DNA from: Lepus europaeus
Lineage: Eukaryota > Chordata > Mammalia > Lagomorpha > Leporidae
Length of the DNA stretch: 64,000 nt
Direction: 5' to 3'
Assembly (NCBI RefSeq): GCF_033115175.1
Contig: NC_084827.1
Coordinates: 125,697,701 to 125,761,700, forward strand
In this document: piece after piece, positions 56,780 to 64,000 of the stretch
Numbering within the stretch: the stretch's first letter is position 1
Layout of the letters: every line of letters begins with the position of its first letter
Notes under the pieces: generated by a model
What the model was told of the DNA's origin: nothing
The model's input: only the letters and a program-made list of their open reading frames with translations
Databases searched by the model: none
Translations under genes and position numbers: made by a program

Positions 56780-56895
56780 TGAAGAGGTTCATGGAACATG
56801 GAATTAAGATACGCATTTATTTGGGTGCAAAAAAAATTAAAATCCACGCATACTTCTTTCAATATGCATCCTTTCCATTACTTTTTTGATGACTC
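56780..56895. mobile_element. MITE-like element
   Basis: Starts GAAGAGGTTCATGGAACATG, has TTATTTGGGTGCAAAAAAAA in the centre and ends 'ccattacttttttgatgactcc'. The ends are imperfect inverted repeats; it is the same family as 34284-34413. Confidence 0.65.
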
Positions 56896-56899
56896 CTGC

Positions 56900-58044
56900 T
56901 CCTGTATATCACTTATCCCTTCAATTATCATTTAGTCCAAACCAGTTTAACACTGAAAAATCACAACACAATAGTCATATATAGTATCTGGACTAATTAC
57001 ATCTGAATAGTTTTGCCAATGTATTCATCCTACTGTCTTCAAAATTTTGTACAATATTCCTTGGCCAGCACAAACTCTTCTTAGCTTAGAAAAGTTTGGC
57101 TTTTTCTAGATGACTTGTCATACCCCAGTTCCCATTTGGAAACTAATATAGTGAATGCTTAACATCTCCTATCATGCAAGAAAAAAAGGGGGTTATGAAT
57201 TTAACTCATTTTTAAAAGGTTACTGGTGCCCCAATCTACTTTGGGTGACTTACCTACCACAACATTCTCTTCTCCAAACTAAAATTATAATGTCACAATG
57301 TCTGATAAATGACTCCAGCTCTGTTATATTGTTTTATTACAGAATATATACACCATATGGGCCCAAAACACATAGATATGATTGATGATGTTTCCTTTAA
57401 CTTGAAGTACTGAAACCACACGTATATATTCCTTCCCACTGATCCCATTTAGTTAGAAATGAGGAAAAAAAGAAGAAAGCCTTAAGAAGAAGCCCAAATA
57501 CAAAAAGATGCCAATGTTAATTGGAAGAACAGATAATTCTTTAAGATTCCATTTATGGGACAGACTATATAAGAAGTGTTAGAATTTTTATAGACAAATG
57601 AAAAGCATGAAAAGTGAACTTCTCTTTTGCAAAGATCAACAATGGTAGGTAATCTTAAAGATGCATGAAAGCAATACACCTATCATGACATTTACTGCTC
57701 TTGCAAGTTCATCCAAAAGACATTTATGTTGACAGCTTATCATAAGACTGGCAACCATAACAATTCTTTAATAAATTTGGGCATTACAAATTACACCAAA
57801 ATGTGAGAGCTTTAATTCAACCCCTAATTGACAGAATAGTTAGTGTCGAGCTTACAGGCATAATTTTATCCTCTTCATTAAAAATGAATAAAAGGAAGTA
57901 AGGGAAGGAGGAAAGCAGGCTTAGATTTATATCTAGTCCCAAAAAGATAAAAATAAATTATATGCTGATTGGCAAAACACAGATACTAAGATTAAACCCA
58001 GAAGATCTAGTACCAGAAAGGAAGGTGCGAAAAGGAGTTGCCTG
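56900..58044. other. Non-coding stretch, nothing recognised
   Basis: AT-rich sequence with short frames only. No repeat family could be named. Confidence 0.4.
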
Positions 58045-58345
58045 AATTGGAATAGCAGTTATTATGCCGATTAAAATGCCCACATCCTGTATCAAAGTAC
58101 CTGAGAATGAGTCCCAGCTCCCCTTTCAATTCCAGCTTCCTGCTAATGCATACACTGAGAGACAGCAGGTGATGTTCAAGTAGTTGTGTCCCTGTCACCC
58201 ATATGGGAGGCCTAGTTTGAGTTCCTCACTCCTAGATTTAGCATGGTCCAGCCTTGGCTCTTATATGCATTGGATGGTGAATCAGCAAATATGAGATATT
58301 AATTATCTGTTTCTCTCTTCCCCTCCCTCTCTACCTTTCAAATAA
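58045..58345 (+). mobile_element. C-SINE-related element, diverged
   Basis: CTGAGAATGAGTCCCAGCTC, CAATTCCAGCTTCCTGCTAA, CCCATATGGGAGGCCTAGTT, TGAGTTCCTCACTCCTAGAT, then a (CTCTCT) stretch and TTTCAAATAAATAAAC. It shares its plan with the 51520-51800 element. Confidence 0.78.
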
Positions 58346-58369
58346 ATAAACTAAAAGCTAACAAATCAA

Positions 58370-59130
58370 ATAAAAAATAAAAACCACAAATTATAATTAA
58401 AATAGCATCAAAAAATCCTTAATTTTAAGAAATATTACTGAGGAAAAAAAAAGATAAAATATTTGGACTTTCTAATTTTGGGATGAAGACTTGATATTGT
58501 TAGCATGGCAATGCTCTGGAATGGGTTTATAGAAACAATAACATGAACATATTTCAAAAAGTTCATGGAAGAATGGAATTTAAAAGATAATATACTTTCT
58601 TCACAAATGTTTTGTATACCCTTTGTATCCCTACCAAAATCCCACAAGACTTTATTGTAGCAATTGGAAATTCAATTCTAAAATTGTTAGGACATTACAA
58701 AGGATCTAGAACAGTCAAAAAATGTTTAAATAAAAAGCTGGAGGATTTACATTTAGTGATTTCAAATTATTATAAAGCCACAATAATAAAGACAGATTTT
58801 ATTGGTATAAATTAATGTATAGAAAAATGGAATCAAATTAAAAACCCACAGGTAAATTCTTACATGTTTGATCAGTTCATTTTCAGTAAAGGAACCAGTG
58901 GGAATTGGATGGTCTTTTCAACACATGCCAATTGAATATCTGAATGAAAATATATGAACTTAGAGTCTTTCCTCAAGCTGTACACAAAAATTAACTCTTA
59001 TAGGAGCTAATTATGCTTCATTAGAACTAAAATTTTTTGCTTTACAAAAGTTAGCATGAAGAAAATGAAAGGTAAGTGATTGATTGGAAGGAAAGTATTT
59101 GTAAATCAGAAATCAGGACTTTATATAAAT
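58370..59130 (+). mobile_element. Ancient L1 ORF2, first part
   Basis: 'cctaccaaaatcccacaaga', 'ggacattacaaaggatctagaacagtcaaa' and 'ttataaagccacaataat..aagacag' follow sense L1M-type ORF2. The frame is destroyed. A partial MITE-like end (TTTCAAAAAGTTCATGGAAG at 58558) interrupts it. It continues at about 59283-59335 and from 60557. Confidence 0.75.
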
Positions 59131-59134
59131 ACTT

Positions 59135-59282
59135 CTTAAGAAAAGAAGGAGGAGGACCGGTAGCAAGAGTGTGGGAGGGAGGGAGGGAGAGGATGGTGGG
59201 AAGTATAACTTTGCTCCTAAATATGTAATATATGAAAAACATGAAATCCATTGAGCTTATATAAATTTCAAAAATGTTCTTA
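59135..59282 (+). mobile_element. L1 3'-end fragment inserted in the ancient L1
   Basis: GGGAGGGAGGGAGGGAGAGG then 'gggaagtataactttgctcc' and 'aacatgaaatccattgagct' resemble the 3' end of older L1s (compare 48770-48860). It has no clear tail. Confidence 0.6.
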
Positions 59283-59335
59283 AAATTCAAAATAAGAAAT
59301 TAACTCCCTTTAAAATTAGGCAAAAAATTTGAGTG

Positions 59336-60556
59336 TACATTCTTTTTTATTTTTATTTTTTTATTTAGTAAATATAAATTTCCAAAGTACAGTTTATGGA
59401 GTACAATGCCCCCCCCAAAAAAAATTTCCCTCCCACTCGCACCCCTCCCATCTCCTGCTCCCTCTCCCATTCCATTCACATCAAGATTCATTTTCAATTA
59501 TCTTTATATACAGAGGTTCAATTTAGTATATATTAAGTAAAGATTTCATCAGTTTGCACCCACACAATTATTCTTAGGTGTTTAAATTTTAACTGAAAAG
59601 TGATCCCTGTTAAATATAAGAGTGGGAATAAGAGAGGGAGGAGATGTACAGTTCAGCACATGCTCAAGCTGACTTGCCCCAAATGGTGGAGTTAGAAACG
59701 TGCCAGGGGATTCCACTACAACCCATCAAGGTGGCATATACCAATGCCATCTCACTAGTCCAAGTGATCAATTTCAGTTCACAATTGATGACTCTGATAG
59801 GTCTAAGAGTCAAAGGGATCACACAAACAAGACTAGTGTCTGCTAATACTAACTGATAGAATCAAAAAGGGAGAGAATGATCCATCATGGGAAGCGGAGA
59901 CATAGCAGACTCATAGAATGGCAGATGTCCTAAATAGCACTCTAGCCTCAGAATCAGCCCTTAAGGCATTCGGATATGGCTGAAGAGCCCATGAGAGTAT
60001 TTTAGGCATGGAAAGCCAAGACACTCTGGCAAAAAAAAAAAAAAAAAAAAAAAGAAGAAGAAGAAGAAGAAGAAGAACTAAATGAAAGATCTCTGCAAGT
60101 GAGATCCCAGTAGAAAGAACGGCCATTAAAGAAGGAGGTATCTTTCTCTGAAGGGAGGAGAGAACTTCCACTTTGACTATGACCTTGTCTAAATAAGATC
60201 AAAGTCGGCAAATAAAGGCTTCCATAGCCTTGGCAACTCATGACTAGAGTCTAGGGAGGTTACTGACACCATAAACAAGAGTGTCAAATTGTTAAGTCAA
60301 CAACAGGAGTCACTGTGTACTTACTTCTCATGTGGGATCTGTCCTCAATGTGTTGTCCAATGTGAAGTAATGCTATAACTAGTACTGAAACAGTATTTTA
60401 CACTTTGTGTTTCTGTGTGGGTGCAAACTGATGCAATCTTTACTTAATATAAACTAAATCGATCTTCTGTATGTAAAGATAATTGAAAATGAATCTTGAT
60501 GTGAATGGAATGGGAGAGGGAGCGGGAGATGGGAGGGGTGTGAGTGGGAGGGGCTA
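59336..60556 (-). mobile_element. Young L1 3' end with inversion and inverted overlap
   Basis: 59336-59565 is the antisense L1 end: a T-rich tail complement, GTAAATATAAATTTCCAAAG, the C-rich complement of the G tract and 'gtttgcacccaca'. 59566-60556 is sense L1 3' UTR from 'attattcttaggtgtttaaa' to 'gggaggggtgtgagtgggaggggc', lacking the last 90 bases. On the minus strand this reads as inverted upstream part, then 3' part with tail. The two parts share about 130 bp around the 'gaaaatgaatcttgatgtga' segment. An A25(GAA)n repeat is inside at 60031-60076. Confidence 0.85.
60031..60076. repeat. A25(GAA)n repeat inside the L1 3' UTR
   Basis: A long A-run followed by eight GAA units. The same site in the 38.5-kb L1 copy has A32 followed by GAAA units (39115-39167), so this position in the L1 3' UTR is naturally unstable. 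Confidence 0.92.
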
Positions 60557-61268
60557 ATAAACATCTTAAAAGACATTCTCTGTCATCAATCATCAGAGAA
60601 ATTCAATGCAATACAATAAATTGCCACTGGAATGATTTTAATTTTAAAAACTGCCATACTAGGTGTCAGTGAGAAATTTCAGCTTCTACAGAATCTGAAA
60701 CTCTGATATATAACTGCTGAGAATATAAAATCATGCAACTGCTTTGAAAGTTTAGAAGATTATTAAAGAGTTAAACATAGACATACCTTTGCATCTAACA
60801 ATTCTATCCTTATAACTACACCCTAAAGAACAGAAAACATAAGCACACACAAACTTTGTCAATGGATGTTCAGAGCAACATTATTTGTAAAATCTAAAAC
60901 CTACCACCAAATAAAACATAGTATATCCATAAAATTGAATACTACTCAACAATAAAGAGGAACAGACTTTTGATATCAATGACAAAGTCATTAAACACTT
61001 TATGTTGTGCAATCCGATTTATATAAAATGTCTACCCATAAAAAAAAAACCTATATAAAAACAGAACACAGATCAATGTTTACCTTGAGTTGGGAGTTGA
61101 GGGGTACAAGTGGGCATGACTGCAAACTAACACAAGGATCCTACTTGAAATCTGTTTGAATGAGGTCATCGTAAAGCCTGCATAACCCAACAAATTTACT
61201 AAAAATTATTGAATTCTATAATTAAAATGGATGAATTTTATGATATGCAAATTATACCTTAAAAAAGC
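60557..61268 (+). mobile_element. Ancient L1, last part
   Basis: 'taataaacatcttaaaagac', 'catcagagaaattcaatgca', 'ttatccttataactacaccc', 'acagagcaacattatttg' and 'tatgatatgcaaattatacc' follow the sense end of ORF2 and 3' UTR of an ancient L1. It resumes the copy at 58370-59335. Confidence 0.78.
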
Positions 61269-61274
61269 TATTCA

Positions 61275-61385
61275 AGGGGCTGGCAATTGGGCACAGGAGG
61301 TTAATATGCTGCTTGAGAGGCCTGCATCCCATAATGGAGTGCCTGGGATCAAGCCCATCTCTGTGTCCAGTCCAAAAGGTGCTTT
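61275..61385 (+). mobile_element. C-SINE 5' fragment
   Basis: GGGGCTGGCAATTGGGCACA, 'aggttaatatgctgcttgag' and 'ctgcatcccataatggagtg' are a diverged head. The sequence then loses the C-SINE plan, so the 3' part is missing. Confidence 0.68.
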
Positions 61386-61729
61386 GTTATGCCAAGTTTC
61401 CATATAGGTATTGTACTGTGCTAAACCTTTAATTCATATTTTAATATCATACTGGATAAAATGATGATAAATCCATATGTGTCAACTACATACAGAAAAT
61501 CAATTATTTTTAAAAGTTATAAAACATGTTTTTAAATTATAAATACATGAAGTGAAGATGAAAGGTGGACTACAAAAGCAATCAAAACAACTCAATTGTA
61601 TTTTCCCCACTAAATTAACAGAAATTAAAAATAATATCCAAAGTCTGTAAATGTATGATTAAACCATACTTCACAAAATTGGGTAATACTCATTTTGATA
61701 ATATGATTCAATAATTTATATAAGTGCTA

Positions 61730-62090
61730 TTCATTCATACATTCATTAAAAATGAAGTCCTGAACAAAGAGAGCATGATCAAAAGAAAAATGAAATGCCT
61801 ACTTTCATGAAGTTTAGATTTTAATGGAAAATAGGCAATTGAATAAATAAATAGTACCCCAGGAGATGAGAAGTTCTACAAGTAAAAGTAAAATAAAAGA
61901 CTACCTAGGTAGTGGAGGAGATATTTTATGAAAGGCAGTCAAAACCTTTCTAATAGGTGAAATGTAGGTAGAGCCCTAATGGAAGTGACAGGGTATACTG
62001 TGTAGATAACCTAGATAAGAGTATACCAGGCAAAGGAAAGGACAGACGCAAAGGTACCAAGGGACAATCAAAACCTCAGTAGGAGATAAT
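61730..62090 (-). mobile_element. L2 fragment, antisense, left part
   Basis: 'attcattcatacattcatta', 'tttcatgaagtttagatttt', 'gcaattgaataaataaatag' and 'gtataccaggcaaaggaaag' follow antisense L2 from its 3' end inward. It appears to continue at about 62690. Confidence 0.68.
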
Positions 62091-62689
62091 TGATCAGCAC
62101 TGCTTTCTGAGAAAAATTTTGATCCAAACAGAAAATGTGAAATTAATCAGAATCAAAACAGAGCTCTTCTGTGGAGTCCTAACCAAAAAATAAAGAAAAC
62201 CAAGTTGTTACAAAGGAGCGGATCACATGCATGCATTCCTGACCACAAGAAACGCTCACAAAAGACTCTGCCAGAACCACAACGCTGAACAAAGGAACAT
62301 AGGCCACCACAACTTTACACAAGCAATATGGCTGCAAGGATATCTGCCCAACCTCTCTGTTCAACCTCATATTGGCACCATTCTTATTATTAATCCTTGG
62401 ATACAAAACTATTGTTTAAAAATCCTCATCATCTCACCTTCAATGCTTCCTTTGCTTCCACCTCCTTGAATATATTCGTGGTTTATTATGGCATGTATAT
62501 TCTTATTTGAATGCTCTGCTATTCCCAAATAAATACCATTATTCTTCATAAAATACCTCTCACTCTTTCATTGTCATGTAGGTTAAGGCACACTGAAGTT
62601 TAGAATAAACAAGTGATCTAGTGTGAATGGTGCTTGATGAGAAAAAAAAAAGTGGTAGAACACAAAATTAAAGTGATGGAGAAAGAGGC
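62091..62689 (+). mobile_element. LTR-like insertion in L2, family unknown
   Basis: About 600 bp separates two L2 parts that otherwise run in order. Within it the 62165-62575 part has a GC-richer body, then 'cccaaataaataccattatt' (AATAAA near 62530) and pyrimidine-rich sequence, the plan of an LTR 3' part. I found no convincing TG...CA ends or duplication. Confidence 0.4.
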
Positions 62690-63485
62690 GCAAATGAGAA
62701 AGAATAAATATTTTGATGTTATAATGATATAAAGAATGAATAGAGAAGTGACAGGACCCAACTGAGGCAGCTTACAATGTGTGGAGAAGGGCAGCGGTAC
62801 AAAGGAGGAAACAAGGAGACATTAGTGGGACATTGCAGATGAGACTATTACAAATGAGAAATGGTAAGGTCTTAGACTAGGCAGGTTGTATTAAAGATGT
62901 GAGAGGTGGAAGAATTCTGGGTTTATTTTGAAAGTAGATTCTTTAGGATTTTCTGCTGAGTTGTATGTGGTTGTATAAGAAGTCAAGAATGACTCCAATG
63001 CTTCTGGAAGTTTTTAGTCTGGGACCATGACAGAACTGTCATTTACCTAGATGAGGAAGTCTATGGAAGAAATAGTTAATAGAAAGATAAATGGAGAAAA
63101 TCAAGTTTGGCTTCAGAAATGTTAATCTTAAGCAACAAGAGAAGTTGAATAAAGTATGTATTTTGAAGTCTAGAGAGGTATATGGGATATAAATTTGTCA
63201 CTAACCAGTAAATTGATAGAATATAATACCATGACACCAGATGTTATCACATAGAGTGTGAATCCAGATATAGAAGACAACTAATTTGAGAACTGAGTTC
63301 TGGGACATTTCAAAATTGAAATGTTGGGAAATAAGGAGAAATCATCAAAGAAAACTGAGAAGGGGTGGCCAGTGAAGTAGATGAAGAAATAAGAAACTGT
63401 TATTCTGGGAGCAATAAAGAAAATATTTCAAAAGGAACATTAACTCAAATGTTTCCAGTGAGCCAAAGAGAGATGAAGACGGAGA
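62690..63485 (-). mobile_element. L2 LINE, antisense, right part
   Basis: 'gaagtcaagaatgactccaatgcttctgg', 'gatataaatttgtcactaac', 'gagttctgggacatttc', 'ctgagaaggggtggccagtgaagtag' and 'aagaaaatatttcaaaagga' match antisense L2 in order, with L2's 5' side on the right toward the reverse-transcriptase region. Confidence 0.8.
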
Positions 63486-64000
63486 AATAATTTTTTTAAT
63501 CCAATGAAACAGATTTTTAAGTACAATCTGAATCACAGAATTTATGAAAAGAGATATTCCCTTATATACATACATACATTCCCGTATACATGCCAGGAAG
63601 TCATTATTGATGTCTCTGTTATTCATGCAATTAATCACAGGAAATACACAAACAATTTCCAGGCTTAGAATGGATGTCAGACAGTGCAATGTGTTCTATT
63701 ATGGTGACAACAAATGGGAAGGCACAGCAGGCTTTTCAATCACACTTTTCTTTACTGTGTGAACACCTATGTACTCTGTGCTAACCTCATCCAGTCATCA
63801 AGCAGATAGAAGAACACCAAACAAAGAAAACAAAAGCACTTCCAGTTGGCCAAAGCATTGCTTGTCATACAAAACAAAAATCTCCCTTAACTGACAAAAA
63901 AATTCTGATCCCTCAAAGGGATTTTCTGGACTATCTTTACAATGAATTTTAGGCTAATATTTTAGCAAATTTCTGATAATGGCACTTTACTAGTAATGTA
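63486..64000. other. Non-coding stretch, nothing recognised
   Basis: No repeat or gene was identified up to the window end. Two short frames on opposite strands (63345-63689 and 63544-63762) overlap and lack any known domain. Confidence 0.4.

Overview
This window looks like a gene-poor stretch of lagomorph nuclear DNA, most likely European rabbit or a close relative. The main evidence is a dispersed tRNA-derived short element present in more than twenty full or partial copies. Young copies have a CpG-rich head, a B-box-like GGTTCTAGTCCCGG and a pyrimidine-rich (TCTC)n stretch before an A tail. This is the lagomorph C-repeat SINE (CSINE). Several LINE-1 copies share a 3' end with a G-rich tract and a final AATAAAAGTT, which also fits rabbit L1. 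Ancient mammalian L2 and MIR fragments are common. No bacterial, plasmid or phage features were seen.

I found no convincing protein-coding exon, tRNA, rRNA or CRISPR array. The long open frames run through SINE or L1 sequence, often antisense, and are not genes. The only recognisable protein-coding remnants are decayed L1 ORF2 pieces: the linker region at 47.6-47.8 kb, an ORF2 C-terminus at 50.6-50.9 kb and a reverse-transcriptase piece with an F-V-D-D motif at 54.7-55.0 kb.

Layout: 1-9.5 kb is old sequence with L2/MIR fragments, three C-SINEs and one solo LTR with a 6-bp target duplication. 9.5-14.5 kb is mostly antisense L1 relics with a nested SINE. 14.5-30 kb alternates unique sequence with SINEs, including a SINE inside a SINE, microsatellites and an unexplained 89-bp local duplication. 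30-32 kb is an L1 with an internal inversion, carrying MITE-like elements and another SINE. 33.2-33.4 kb is a 250-bp polypurine tract. 36-37 kb has LTR-like sequence. 38.5-51.2 kb is dense in L1, with inversions and nested SINEs. 53.6-55.2 kb is an antisense L1 hit by a 94-bp micro-L1. 58-61.3 kb is a layered stack of L1 insertions. 61.7-63.5 kb is an antisense L2 interrupted by an LTR-like block.

The elements do not form a pathway. What the window records is layered retrotransposition: L2/MIR first, then older L1 and MITEs, then C-SINEs and the youngest L1 copies with intact target duplications. I did not find an undescribed biological system. The most useful observations are the repeated L1 inversion structures, the micro-L1, the local duplication, the solo LTR and the polypurine tract. 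All family names come from recognition by eye, not from a database search.
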